Assembly (NCBI GenBank): GCA_030645735.1
Contig: JAUSNP010000001.1
Location: 1-64,000 of the forward strand
Source of the DNA: Candidatus Moraniibacteriota bacterium
GTDB lineage: Bacteria; Patescibacteria; Paceibacteria; Moranbacterales; UBA2206
DNA length: 64,000 bases
Reading direction: 5' to 3'
The notes beneath the pieces were generated by a model. The model was not told the DNA's origin. It made no database searches and saw only the letters and a list, made by a program, of their open reading frames with translations. This document shows, one piece after another, positions 7,270 to 16,482 of the stretch. Numbering within the stretch: the first letter of the stretch is position 1; each line of letters starts with the position of its first letter. The position numbers were made by a program, and so were the translations under genes.

Positions 7270-10200
7270 ATGAGAATCTCAAAAAAAGCGTTGAAGAGAA
7301 TGCAGAAAATTCTAAATACTATCATCATTTTTATGATGATTATCCAGCCAGTTAGTGCACCGGGGATTTTGCGTGCCATAGCAGCTGAGGAGCCAGTCAT
7401 TGAAGTGACGGCGCCTCCAGCGATTGAAGTCCCAGAAGAAGAACCTAGCGAAGAGGTTTCTGCTCCAGCTGAGACTGTGGAGGTAGTGGTAGAGACTGAA
7501 AAAGTTGAGACCCCAATTGTGGAAACTGAAGTGGTTGTCCAAAAAGCAGAGTCTGTTACGGAAGCTCCAATTGTGGAAGAGACCCCTGCTGTAGTCGAAG
7601 ATGTGACTGCGTCTATTGAAGAAAATTCAACGAACACTGTTTCAGAAGAGCAACCAGCATCAGTTGTGGAAACAGAAGTAATCGACGATACAGCAACTTC
7701 AGAAGTTGCTCCTGTTAGCCCAGTTGTTGTGTCAGAAGCGCCAAAAGAAATTTGGGCAAAAGATGGCGACAAGGCCGTGACCAAAGAAAATGTTGAACTT
7801 GGGAAAACATATGTAGCGCCACAAAATAAAGATGTGACCGTGACTTTCACCAAGCTTCCAGAAACTTCTGGCAAACTTTCGATTGAAGAAATAACTTTGA
7901 CCAATGAGCAAGTTGCAACTCTTGGCGCACTTTCCAACAAAGCCTATGACATAACTTCAACTATGGAGAATGGAACCTTTGAATATGATTTGACCATGCC
8001 AAAAGTTGTAAACAAAGCATCGGGGATTTCATATATTGAAAAATCAGCAGATGAAGTTGATTCAATTAAAAAAGAAGAAATCAAGTCAATTGAAGAAAAT
8101 GTCACAACGACAAAAGACAATATCAAGGCCGAAGATGTTGATCATTTTACAATTTTTGTTGTAGTTGAATGGAATTTTCCTGATACTCCTGGTGATGCAG
8201 TTGCAGATGGAGGAGTTGCGATGAATGCAACCGCGACCGTAACAGTACAAGGAGGATCAACAATAACAGGATATGGAGCAGTTGGTGCAACAACATACTC
8301 AGCCAGGGCAAATGACTGGAACAGCGGATCTGGAATAAAATTTTGGAGAATAATGTTTGATTCTACAGGATTTAAAAATTTGAAAATTTCATCAAAACAA
8401 AGAAGTTCAGCTACTGGACCAAGAGATTTTAAAATGCAATACAAAATAGGTGCGGGAGGAACATGGACGGATTTCGGTCCAAGCAGTATCACAGTAGCAG
8501 ATAATTTCTCAGGTGGAGCTGTTAGTGATATTTCGCTACCTTCAGATGCAGACAATCAACCTGATGTAAGAGTGAGATGGATCATGACTTCCAATACCGC
8601 AGTTAATGGATCACCGGTGGCAGCTGGAGGTGCTAGTAATGTAGATGACATTATTGTAACTGGAGATGATGATATGACTCCGCCGACTTTGAATCTTCCT
8701 GCAGATATAACAGCTGAAGCAACTAGTTCAAGTGGAGCTACAGTTTCTTTTTCTGCAACTGCTGATGATTTAGCTCCAGCCCATCCGATTGTAACATGCA
8801 TTTCTCCGTCAGGCTCAATATTTTCATTTGGAACAACAGTTGTAAATTGTAGCGCAACTGATGCTACAGGGAATGTTGCGAATGGATCGTTCAATATTAC
8901 TATTCAAGACACAACTGCACCGACTGTTCCGGTAAATGGTGTTCCGAACGCAACTCACATTCCAATGAATAATTTTGATTTTGATTGGGATGATTCATTT
9001 GATGCATCGACTGTGACATATGAATATCAAGCAACAATGGATCCAACTGAAGTTGGAGGAGTTTTGACAAATGGTCTTTGGAATTCTGGAATTTTGCCAG
9101 CGTCAACAATTCACTCTGCTGGAGCACCTGACGGAACTTGGTATTGGCAAGTTCGTGCGATTGATTCGCTTGGGCAGACAAGTGCCTGGAGTTCAATTTG
9201 GGATGTTACGCTCGATACCCAAGCTCCAGTAATAACTTTGGATGGTGCCAATCCACAAATTATTGAAGGTGGGACAGGTTCAGTATATACAGAGTTGGGA
9301 GCAACCGTTAGTGACAATATTGATTCAGGGCTGACTGCGACAATTGATGCTTCAGCTGTGAACACAATGGCAGTTGGTTCATATCTAGTGACATACAATG
9401 TTTCTGATCAGGCAGGAAATGCTGCCACTCAAGTGACCAGAACAGTGAATGTTGTTGATACCACTGCACCGGTGATTAGTGGAGTGACAAATCAAACTGT
9501 TGAAATGGACAGTGTTTCAGGTGCGATTGTGACCTACGGCATTACTGCTGTGGATGCAATGGACGGACCATTGCCAGTTAATTGTGTGCCAGTTTCAGGT
9601 TCAGTTTTCTCTTATGGAACAAGTTCGGCAATTTGCAGTGCGACTGATGCTGATGGAAACAATGCAACTGCATCATTCAATGTGACAGTCGTGGACACGA
9701 CCGGGCCAATAGATGTTTCAATTGCATATTCTCCGATTGATTTTTCAAACACATCATCAGTGGATGTTACATATTCAATTGGTTCTGATTTTTCTGCTCT
9801 TAATTTGGCAACAGGAAGAATTCAAAAAAGAACTGGAGATGTTTCTGGTTCAGCCTGTGTGAATTGGGGGACTTGGACAAATCTTGTTTATGAAACAGAT
9901 GGAAGTTATACAGACAGTTCTATTGCAGATGGAAAATGTTATCGCTATCGCTATGCAATCAAAGATAATGTCGGCAATCAAAGTATTAGCGTGGTGGCAG
10001 GCACAGTGAAAATTGATCAGTCTGCCCCAGTCATTAGTGGCTTTGGTGATATCGTCATTGAAGCAACAAATCCAGCCGGAGATGTGGCAAATTTCAATCC
10101 GACAGCGGTGGACAATGTAGATGGAAGTGTGTCTGTTGTTTGCGTACCTGTTGCTGGTTCAGTTTTTGCAATCGGAACGACCACCGTGTCTTGCGAAGCT

Positions 10201-12687
10201 GAAGATTCTTTAGGCAATAAATCAATCGAAACATTTGTAGTCACAGTGCAAGACACAACGGCACCGACAATTGATAATGTTTCAGATATAATCGAAGAAG
10301 CTACTAGCCCAGCGGGAGCAGCGGCAACATTTGTTGAACCGATGTCTCACGATGCTGTTGATGGTGATTTGATTGCGACTTGCGATGCAGTTTCAGGCGC
10401 GACATTCGCCTTGGGCGTAACAATTGTTACCTGCACAAAAACAGACTCAGCCGGAAACGTAGCAACTCCAGAAACATTTACCATAACAGTTCAAGATACA
10501 ACGGCGCCGGTCATCGCGCTCAATGGTGATAATCCGCAAACAGTCGAAAGAAAAGAGGCCTATGTCGAAGCTGGTGCAAATGTGACTGACAATTATGACA
10601 CAGCATTAGTTGTGACAATTGATGCCTCAGCTGTGGATGTGAATGTGGCGGGCACATATTCGGTATATTATGATGTTACTGATACGGCAGGAAATCCAGC
10701 TGTTCAAGTTGTACGAACAGTGAATGTGACTGATACTATTGATCCAGTGGTGACTTTTGATGACGAGACAAATCCGGCAGATGGATTGCTAACATCGAAT
10801 GCCAATCAGACATTTGCAATTACCGTGGATGAAGATGTGGCAACTTGCCAATTGAATTTTGGAGCATCAACTGTGACAACAGCCACCTCTCAAATAACCT
10901 GGAATCATAGCTTCCCAGAAGACACCAATGGATCTTGGCATTTTTATTCACCAGCTGGAACAGATTATGCTTTTCCAGATCGATATGCTAACGCTGGTCC
11001 AGGAGGAAATTCATGGGTTGCGCCAGTCGTGTATGATATGAGCTCAGCCTTTGCCGGAGAGCAGATGGGTGGAACCTGGCAACTATTGATGAATGACCAT
11101 GTGGGTTGGGATAGTGGCGCGATTACAAATGTAGATTTGATTTTGAATGGTCAGAATTATTCATGGAACGGTTGGGCAGGGATTTGGGATTACAGCACTA
11201 CAACTGTAGACATCCCTGTCGCCGGAGGTAGCGGTGGGCCATCGAGTGGCGTGTATGATATGACAGTTGTTCATGATGGCGATTCTGCCACAGCCTCAGT
11301 GAATCTACCTGCAATTAGTGATGGCGTGTATGAATATACGGTGACTTGCTCTGATTTGAGTGATAATGAGGGGACATCAGAAATTAGAGATATCACAATA
11401 GACACGACTGCGCCTAGCCTTTCAGCCAAAACAACATTTGAAGGCTGGTATAATACAGACCAAACTTCGGTATTTAATTACATGGACATAAATGGAATCG
11501 CATCGGGTGATAATCCGGAATGTATTATTTCAACGGAAGGTGTGGGACAAACGTGTTCAGTTGTTCCGAATGTTTGTGATGTTGTCGGAAATTGCAATAC
11601 TGACGAGGTGGTTTCAAACGGTGCTGACATTGATAAATCCAATCCGGAAGTAAGTGCCGGGATGGACAAACAAACAAACGCAGAATTTATGCAAGACGCC
11701 ACTGCCTCAGATTCAATAAGCGGAATTGCTACATATGCATGGACACAAGAATCTGGGCCGGGGAGTGTGACATTCGGAGCTTTTGATGCAGAAGATTCTA
11801 CGGTTTCAGCTGATGTTGACGGAACCTATGTTATTAGATTGACGGTGACTGACAATGCTGGCAATTCGTCTTTTGATGAATTCACCTTGATTTGGGACAC
11901 GACAAAGCCGGTCATAACTCGCACAGGGAATGATCCAATTATCATTGAATATGCTGGAACATATACTGAGCAAGGAGCGACTTGGACTGATGTTATCGAT
12001 GGCGCTGGAAACGCGACAGTCGGCGGTGACACAGTCGACACGTCAGCTCTAGGCACTTATATTGTAACCTATGATTATACTGATGTAGCTGGCAATTCAG
12101 CTGAGCAGGTTACACGCACAGTCAAGATTGTTGACACAACTGCTCCAGTAGTGACTCTAAATGGTGGTGATGTATCTTTCAGACGCGGACACACTTATCA
12201 TGAACAAGGAGCGACTTGGACAGATAATGTAGATGGCAGTGGTAATGTTGTGACCATAACTGGAACAGTTAATGAAAATAGAAGAGGTACTTATTATCTG
12301 ACCTATTCATATATTGATTCGTCAGGCAATGAGAGCTCAATAGTCAGAAAAATAGTGGTTAAAAAACAAAGCGCCAATGACAACGGTGGCGGTGATGGAG
12401 GAAACAACGCTGATGACACTCAAGGCATAGCTGGTCCATCCATAGGTGGCGGAGCTGGCGCTGATGAAGAAACAACTACTGGCGAAAATGCTGGAGAGGA
12501 AAGCATAGAGAATGCTGGCACTGAAAATGGCGGACAACCGGAAGTCAAGGGTGCGGAAAGCGGGCAGGTTTTGGGTGAAGAAATATCAGCTGAAGAAGAT
12601 GGCTTCTGGAATTTCAGTTGGTGGTGGTTGTTAATATTTGTACTGGCTGGGCTTGGACTATATCGCATAACTAGGCGAAAAATATAG
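7270..12687 (+). CDS. Giant cell-wall-spanning adhesin-like protein (HYR, DUF5011, P-domain-like modules)
   Basis: An 1805-residue protein. It has a signal segment (about 15-37), a Val/Glu/Pro/Thr-rich stalk (about 40-170), a jelly-roll-like region (about 290-468), then alternating HYR modules (SFSATADD...VNCSATDATGN pattern, about 470-551 and again near 736 and 920) and DUF5011/cadherin-like modules (TLDGANPQIIEGG pattern near 655, and VTLNGGDVSF near 1630), linked by DTTAP. A P-domain-like stretch lies near 1211-1315 (GGTWQLLMNDHVGWDSGAI) and a PKD-like module near 1458-1547. A Gly/Asp/Glu-rich linker leads to a single C-terminal membrane helix (about 1779-1799) and a basic tail. It is probably a membrane-anchored filament or adhesin; no catalytic motif is seen. 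Confidence 0.85.
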   Translation: MRISKKALKRMQKILNTIIIFMMIIQPVSAPGILRAIAAEEPVIEVTAPPAIEVPEEEPSEEVSAPAETVEVVVETEKVETPIVETEVVVQKAESVTEAPIVEETPAVVEDVTASIEENSTNTVSEEQPASVVETEVIDDTATSEVAPVSPVVVSEAPKEIWAKDGDKAVTKENVELGKTYVAPQNKDVTVTFTKLPETSGKLSIEEITLTNEQVATLGALSNKAYDITSTMENGTFEYDLTMPKVVNKASGISYIEKSADEVDSIKKEEIKSIEENVTTTKDNIKAEDVDHFTIFVVVEWNFPDTPGDAVADGGVAMNATATVTVQGGSTITGYGAVGATTYSARANDWNSGSGIKFWRIMFDSTGFKNLKISSKQRSSATGPRDFKMQYKIGAGGTWTDFGPSSITVADNFSGGAVSDISLPSDADNQPDVRVRWIMTSNTAVNGSPVAAGGASNVDDIIVTGDDDMTPPTLNLPADITAEATSSSGATVSFSATADDLAPAHPIVTCISPSGSIFSFGTTVVNCSATDATGNVANGSFNITIQDTTAPTVPVNGVPNATHIPMNNFDFDWDDSFDASTVTYEYQATMDPTEVGGVLTNGLWNSGILPASTIHSAGAPDGTWYWQVRAIDSLGQTSAWSSIWDVTLDTQAPVITLDGANPQIIEGGTGSVYTELGATVSDNIDSGLTATIDASAVNTMAVGSYLVTYNVSDQAGNAATQVTRTVNVVDTTAPVISGVTNQTVEMDSVSGAIVTYGITAVDAMDGPLPVNCVPVSGSVFSYGTSSAICSATDADGNNATASFNVTVVDTTGPIDVSIAYSPIDFSNTSSVDVTYSIGSDFSALNLATGRIQKRTGDVSGSACVNWGTWTNLVYETDGSYTDSSIADGKCYRYRYAIKDNVGNQSISVVAGTVKIDQSAPVISGFGDIVIEATNPAGDVANFNPTAVDNVDGSVSVVCVPVAGSVFAIGTTTVSCEAEDSLGNKSIETFVVTVQDTTAPTIDNVSDIIEEATSPAGAAATFVEPMSHDAVDGDLIATCDAVSGATFALGVTIVTCTKTDSAGNVATPETFTITVQDTTAPVIALNGDNPQTVERKEAYVEAGANVTDNYDTALVVTIDASAVDVNVAGTYSVYYDVTDTAGNPAVQVVRTVNVTDTIDPVVTFDDETNPADGLLTSNANQTFAITVDEDVATCQLNFGASTVTTATSQITWNHSFPEDTNGSWHFYSPAGTDYAFPDRYANAGPGGNSWVAPVVYDMSSAFAGEQMGGTWQLLMNDHVGWDSGAITNVDLILNGQNYSWNGWAGIWDYSTTTVDIPVAGGSGGPSSGVYDMTVVHDGDSATASVNLPAISDGVYEYTVTCSDLSDNEGTSEIRDITIDTTAPSLSAKTTFEGWYNTDQTSVFNYMDINGIASGDNPECIISTEGVGQTCSVVPNVCDVVGNCNTDEVVSNGADIDKSNPEVSAGMDKQTNAEFMQDATASDSISGIATYAWTQESGPGSVTFGAFDAEDSTVSADVDGTYVIRLTVTDNAGNSSFDEFTLIWDTTKPVITRTGNDPIIIEYAGTYTEQGATWTDVIDGAGNATVGGDTVDTSALGTYIVTYDYTDVAGNSAEQVTRTVKIVDTTAPVVTLNGGDVSFRRGHTYHEQGATWTDNVDGSGNVVTITGTVNENRRGTYYLTYSYIDSSGNESSIVRKIVVKKQSANDNGGGDGGNNADDTQGIAGPSIGGGAGADEETTTGENAGEESIENAGTENGGQPEVKGAESGQVLGEEISAEEDGFWNFSWWWLLIFVLAGLGLYRITRRKI

Positions 12688-12709
12688 TATAAATAAGCCT
12701 CAGAATAGC

Positions 12710-12736
12710 AAAAACCGGATCTTGATCCGGTTTTTT
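12710..12736 (+). terminator. Rho-independent terminator
   Basis: AAAACCGGAT/ATCCGGTTTT with a CTTG loop and a T-run. Confidence 0.9.
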
Positions 12737-12805
12737 CTTTGGGTCGTTTCGAGGCTGATCATAGCCAAAAAATGACTTTTTGGCTTAAATAGGGCATTTT
12801 ACCAA

Positions 12806-12834
12806 TTGACAGGGTTTTGGGATTTTGCTATGAT
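12806..12834 (+). promoter_or_regulatory. Strong sigma70-type promoter
   Basis: TTGACA (12806-12811), a 17-base spacer and TATGAT (12829-12834). The short leader that follows has a GTTC/GAAC hairpin (12844-12858) and an AAGGGGA Shine-Dalgarno-like site (12872-12878). Confidence 0.8.
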
Positions 12835-12891
12835 GGATAGCGTCGTTCAAAAACCGAACACCAAAATCAAAAAGGGGACTGTAATTCTAAA

Positions 12892-13617
12892 TTGACGACA
12901 ATAAACATTATGGTTGATCCACTGCCGAGTCTCAAGCAATTGAGAGACATCTATGCAAAGATAGATACGGTCAAGAAGAATCACATCAAATTAACTATAA
13001 CTATTCTCATGCTGAGCATGGGGCTATTTTTTTACTTCGTGTCTGACAATCAGGCCTTGGCTCGCAAGAATGAAGAGCCTTTGAAAGTTGCGCCAGAAAC
13101 CATTGATCCATTGTATAAAATTGGCAAAGGCTTGCAAATGGTTGAGTGTGCCAAGAATAGTTCTTGTGCCAAAGAAATTTTGGTTCCAACTCATGTCGAA
13201 GAAGCTGATGATTCAATCTTGGCTGAAACCGTAGGAGACTCTCCAATGGCTGAGATGGTGCCAGCTTTGAAACAACGAAGCAAAGAAGTGTCAGCCTATC
13301 TAGTAGCGATTGCCAAGAAAGAAAGCGACTGGGGCAAGCATTCACCAAAGAAGGGTGGCGAAGACTGTTTCAACTATTGGGGTTATCGTGGCAAAGAAAA
13401 CACGACCGACTCAGGCTATAGCTGTTTTGATTCGCCGAGCCATGCCGTTGAGGTAGTTGGCAACAGAATTGAGAAACTCATGGATCAGAACATCAAAACA
13501 CCAGCACAAATGGTAGTTTGGAAATGCGGAAGAGATTGTGAAGCCGCTGGCGGACAAGCCGCAGCTAACAAGTGGATTGCTGACGTGGCAAAATATTATA
13601 ATAAGTTAAATTCTTAA
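12892..13617 (+). CDS. Membrane-anchored lysozyme-like protein, paralog of 418-1491
   Basis: A 241-residue protein with one membrane segment (about 33-51) and a C-terminal domain (about 120-240) sharing the VAIAKKES(A/D)WGK, NYWGYRG, CFDSP, WKCG and GGQAAANKWI blocks of the protein at 418-1491. The putative catalytic Glu is E144; the four conserved cysteines are C159, C178, C212 and C216. Two extra cysteines (C86, C92) lie in the linker. The start is uncertain: a TTG at 12892 follows AAGGGGA by 13 bases, while the in-frame ATG at 12910 is farther from it. Probably peptidoglycan remodelling, by inference from the fold-like motif only. Confidence 0.7.
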   Translation: MTTINIMVDPLPSLKQLRDIYAKIDTVKKNHIKLTITILMLSMGLFFYFVSDNQALARKNEEPLKVAPETIDPLYKIGKGLQMVECAKNSSCAKEILVPTHVEEADDSILAETVGDSPMAEMVPALKQRSKEVSAYLVAIAKKESDWGKHSPKKGGEDCFNYWGYRGKENTTDSGYSCFDSPSHAVEVVGNRIEKLMDQNIKTPAQMVVWKCGRDCEAAGGQAAANKWIADVAKYYNKLNS

Positions 13618-13627
13618 AAACAAAAAT

Positions 13628-13975
13628 ATGGCTATACAAAATATTAATGGCAAGGAACTAAAAAAGATGTTGGATGTGAATCCAGCTGAATTGGAAATTA
13701 TTGATGTACGTGAGCAGGATGAATATGACTTGATCAAGATCAAAGGTTCGAAGCTGATTCCATTGTCTGAAATTGGACCTAGAATCAACGAAATTGATTG
13801 GAGCAAGAAAGTTGTCTTGGTTTGTCGCAGCGGATCTCGCAGTGGCTACATTGCTCAAATGCTGGCCGCGCATGGCAAAGACACGATCAACCTAGCTGGT
13901 GGCATCTATGAACTGAACTTAGACAAATGTGATTGTCTGGAAAAAGAGCCAGATTGTTGCGGAGGATACTTCTAG
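13628..13975 (+). CDS. Rhodanese-like sulfurtransferase
   Basis: A 115-residue single-domain rhodanese. The signature is complete: IIDVREQDEYDLIKIKGSKLIPLSEI followed by VVLVCRSGSRSG, whose Cys (about residue 63) is the sulfur-carrying active-site residue with the R-x-x-x-R-S loop. The C-terminal tail adds CDCLEKEPDCCGGYF, four extra cysteines that could bind a metal or relay sulfur. It starts 10 bases after the lysozyme-like gene and may share its transcript. The physiological acceptor is not evident. Confidence 0.9.
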   Translation: MAIQNINGKELKKMLDVNPAELEIIDVREQDEYDLIKIKGSKLIPLSEIGPRINEIDWSKKVVLVCRSGSRSGYIAQMLAAHGKDTINLAGGIYELNLDKCDCLEKEPDCCGGYF

Positions 13976-13980
13976 AGTCG

Positions 13981-14010
13981 AAAGTCCGTAAAGTTTATAA
14001 AGTCTATAAA
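13981..14010. repeat. Short 9-nt periodic repeat
   Basis: AAAGTCCGT, AAAGTTTAT, AAAGTCTAT, AAAG: three 9-mers and a partial one, directly before the terminator stem. It resembles the 7-nt family elsewhere in the window but with a 9-nt step. Confidence 0.6.
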
Positions 14011-14011
14011 G

Positions 14012-14036
14012 AAGCGGTTGAGGCCGCTTTTTTTTG
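14012..14036 (+). terminator. Rho-independent terminator
   Basis: AAGCGG/CCGCTT stem with eight T, after the rhodanese gene. Confidence 0.9.
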
Positions 14037-14084
14037 TGGCTTTTCTAGTGTAAAATAGAGGTATAACTATTTAAATACAAAATT

Positions 14085-14357
14085 GTGAATATTGGTCCAT
14101 TTGAGATTATGCTTATAGCTTCAACTATGCTTGAGTTTAATCCTTTATTTCAAGCAATTAAAATTATTAAAACTAAGGAGTCAAAGGATGTTTCTGTTTT
14201 GACATATGCCGCAATCCTAGTTATTGGGGTTATGTGGCTTGTCTATGGTATAAAAATTGGAAGCCTACCGCTAATCATAGGAAATTCGATAAAATTATTT
14301 GCAAGTTTGTGTGTAGTTATCATTTATTTCTCATATAAAAATAAGAACAATAAATAA
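14085..14357 (+). CDS. SemiSWEET-like sugar transporter (MtN3/PQ-loop family)
   Basis: A 90-residue protein with three predicted membrane helices (about 5-25, 40-57, 63-82), the length and layout of bacterial SemiSWEETs, which work as dimers and move mono- or disaccharides down their gradient. The segment NPLFQAIKIIKTKESKDVS stands where the family has its PQ-type loop. The start is GTG at 14085. The following beta-glucosidase gene begins one base after its stop, so uptake and hydrolysis of a glucoside are probably coupled, which is inference from context. Confidence 0.75.
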   Translation: MNIGPFEIMLIASTMLEFNPLFQAIKIIKTKESKDVSVLTYAAILVIGVMWLVYGIKIGSLPLIIGNSIKLFASLCVVIIYFSYKNKNNK

Positions 14358-14358
14358 T

Positions 14359-15633
14359 ATGAATAAATTTCCAGACGGGTTTTTGTGGGGAGCGGCGACT
14401 TCCGGGCATCAAGTTGAGGGCAACACCAACAATGATTGGGTTCAGTGGGAGAAGGACAATGCAGAAAGGATTGCTGGAGAAGCTGGCAAGAAGTGGGAGA
14501 AGTGGCAGCAAGAAAAATTTCCAGAAATGTTCACAGTAGAAAATTATATTTCTGGTAACGCTTGCGATCAATACAATCGATATGAGGAAGATTTTGACTT
14601 GGCGAAGGCTGGCGGTCACAATGCTCACCGATTGTCTTTGGAATGGTCAAGAATTGAACCGAAAGAAGGCGAATTTAGCGCAGAGGGAATTGAACATTAT
14701 CGAAAAGTTTTGACAGCTTTACGTGAGAGGGGCTTGGAACCATTTGTAACATTGTGGCATTGGACTGATCCAATTTGGGTCGGAGAGATGGGCGCTTGGG
14801 GCAATAAAGAAACAGTTAAATATTTCCATAGATATGCTGAGCGGGTTTTCAATGAATATAAAGATTTAGTAACATTTTGGATGCCACTCAATGAACCAAA
14901 TACCGAAGTGTCATTAGGTTATATGTTTGGCAATCAACCGCCAGGAATCAAAAGTAAACTTGCGGCCAACACCGCTTTCAAAAATTTGATGCAAGTTCAG
15001 AAAGATATCTATCAGGTTGCCAAGGCAGTCTCACCGGATTTTCAAATTGGCTGTTCGCATTTTATGTTCGATATAAAATCCCACAATCGCCTGCCATGGA
15101 ATGTTTTGGCGACTAAGATTATGGATTATTTCGCCAACTATAGATTTTTCAAAGCTTTCAATGATTCTTGTGATTTTTTTGGTATCCAATATTATCAATC
15201 ATTTCATGTCAATTTCAGAATAGGTGGAAAATTCTTTGGACTTTTTGAAAATAAAGAAGTTTCAGAAAAAAGAAGTGATTTGGGTTGGCAGATTTATCCA
15301 GAAGGAATTTATAATGTTTTGAAAAAGGCCGCTAAAAATGGCAAGCCAATTTATATAACTGAAAACGGACTGGCTGATGCAACTGATACCTATCGAGCAG
15401 AATTTATCCAGGAGCATTTGAAATATGTGCAAAAAGCAATCGCTGATGGCGTGGATATTCGTGGTTATTTCCATTGGTCACTAATAGACAACTTTGAATT
15501 TGTAGAAATGCGTGGTTTCTGGCCACGCTTTGGCCTAATCGAAATCGACTACAAAACGTTAGAGAGAAAGCCAAGGAAGAGCTTTTATGTTTACAAAGAG
15601 ATAATTGAGAATAATGGGATAAAAGGGGAATAA
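14359..15633 (+). CDS. Family GH1 beta-glucosidase
   Basis: A 424-residue protein of usual GH1 length. FPDGFLWGAATSGHQVEGN opens the TIM barrel, PLNEPNTE carries the acid/base Glu (E179), YITENGLAD carries the nucleophile (E335), and WSLIDNFEF lies near the end. No signal peptide, so it acts in the cytoplasm. It probably removes beta-linked glucose, galactose or fucose from small glycosides; exact specificity cannot be read here. The last codons (NNGIKGE) already belong to a G-rich 7-nt repeat that continues into the spacer, so the native C-terminus may have been altered by that repeat. Confidence 0.92.
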   Translation: MNKFPDGFLWGAATSGHQVEGNTNNDWVQWEKDNAERIAGEAGKKWEKWQQEKFPEMFTVENYISGNACDQYNRYEEDFDLAKAGGHNAHRLSLEWSRIEPKEGEFSAEGIEHYRKVLTALRERGLEPFVTLWHWTDPIWVGEMGAWGNKETVKYFHRYAERVFNEYKDLVTFWMPLNEPNTEVSLGYMFGNQPPGIKSKLAANTAFKNLMQVQKDIYQVAKAVSPDFQIGCSHFMFDIKSHNRLPWNVLATKIMDYFANYRFFKAFNDSCDFFGIQYYQSFHVNFRIGGKFFGLFENKEVSEKRSDLGWQIYPEGIYNVLKKAAKNGKPIYITENGLADATDTYRAEFIQEHLKYVQKAIADGVDIRGYFHWSLIDNFEFVEMRGFWPRFGLIEIDYKTLERKPRKSFYVYKEIIENNGIKGE

Positions 15634-15733
15634 AGGGAGGAAAGGGCTAATACCTATTTCAATATTCCCTTTGCATCCCGTTACAACTTCCCTTTAATCC
15701 CATCGAACTCACCCCTTATATATCCCATTTAAT
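15613..15733. repeat. Two-armed heptamer-type repeat (GGGA/TCCC class)
   Basis: The left arm (about 15613-15647) steps through AAAAGGG, GAATAAA, GGGAGGA-like 7-mers. The right arm (about 15660-15733) has the complementary CCCTTT and ATCCC text. It covers the end of the GH1 gene and nearly the whole spacer. Confidence 0.55.
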
Positions 15734-15744
15734 TTACAAAAACT

Positions 15745-16482
15745 ATGCTTAAGCCTTCGCGCCAACCCTATGGATTCAAAAATCTGTTGGCTTATAAAAA
15801 AGCCGAGGAGTTGCAAATGGGATGTTCGCTGGTCACGGCGCAGTTTCCGAAATATAAAACTTTGATTGCCCTGGCTGACCAGATGGATCGTTCGGCGCGT
15901 TCGGGCAAACAAAATATTGTTGAGGGTTGGAAAAGAAATTCGACCAAGGAGTATTATGATTTCCTAGGTTTCTCTATCGGTGCCAACACGGAATTGGAAG
16001 AAGATTGCAATGATATTTGGCGCGGAGTTTATCCAGATCTAATAGGGATAACGGGGGTAATGGGAGAAAAGGGAAAAATGGGAGGAGATGAAATGGGGGA
16101 AATGGGTGAAGGGGGAAAAATAAAAAGGGATGAAATCAGTATAACGAGAGAAAAGGGGAATGGGGTATCCCTTTCAACCCCTTTTGACCCTTTAATCCCT
16201 TTGGATATCGAAAAAATCCCCTTTTATCCCCTTAATAAAAACTTGCCGCCCATTATCCAATTAAAACTGCGTTGCAAGGAGCTCAATTATTTGTTGAATC
16301 AACTACAAAAATCGTTGGAAGCCAAAATGTTGCAAGAAAAAACTTTGTCGGGCGGTGACATCGCTAGAAATTATTTGCAAGCGATAGATAAAAATAAAAA
16401 ACAAGACGATATTTTTTTAGAACAATATGGATTTGTGCGTCTTGAAAACGGACAAGTTATTGCAAAAAATCAAGATGGATAA
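15745..16482 (+). CDS. Four-helix-bundle (S23/IVP) protein with a repeat-coded insertion
   Basis: The N-terminal part (about 10-95: FKNLLAYKKAEEL, SARSGKQNIVEGWKR, YYDFLGFSIGANTELEEDC) is the four-helix-bundle family first found in 23S rRNA intervening sequences. The last helix resumes near residue 170 (PPIIQLKLRCKELNYLLNQLQ). Between them, residues about 99-166 are low-complexity Gly/Met/Lys/Glu followed by Pro/Leu-rich text, coded by a G-rich then C-rich 7-nt repeat (16039-16240). With 245 residues it is about twice the usual length. Function unknown; an RNA- or nucleoprotein-linked role has been guessed for the family. It overlaps the next gene by 8 bases. Confidence 0.8.
   Translation: MLKPSRQPYGFKNLLAYKKAEELQMGCSLVTAQFPKYKTLIALADQMDRSARSGKQNIVEGWKRNSTKEYYDFLGFSIGANTELEEDCNDIWRGVYPDLIGITGVMGEKGKMGGDEMGEMGEGGKIKRDEISITREKGNGVSLSTPFDPLIPLDIEKIPFYPLNKNLPPIIQLKLRCKELNYLLNQLQKSLEAKMLQEKTLSGGDIARNYLQAIDKNKKQDDIFLEQYGFVRLENGQVIAKNQDG
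16039..16240. repeat. Large in-frame heptamer-type repeat inside the four-helix-bundle gene
   Basis: About 200 bases: a G-rich arm (GGGATAA, AATGGGG, GAAATGG, GGGATGA units) and then a C-rich arm (TATCCCT, CCCCTTTT, TAATCCC) that can fold back on it. No stop codon is created. Confidence 0.75.

Noticed and set aside
7260..7940. Long minus-strand open frame (226 codons) opposite the stalk of the 1805-aa protein
   Set aside because: Antisense shadow of a Val/Glu/Pro-rich repeat region; Ser/Thr/Val low complexity and no conserved motif. The + strand frame has signal peptide and domains.
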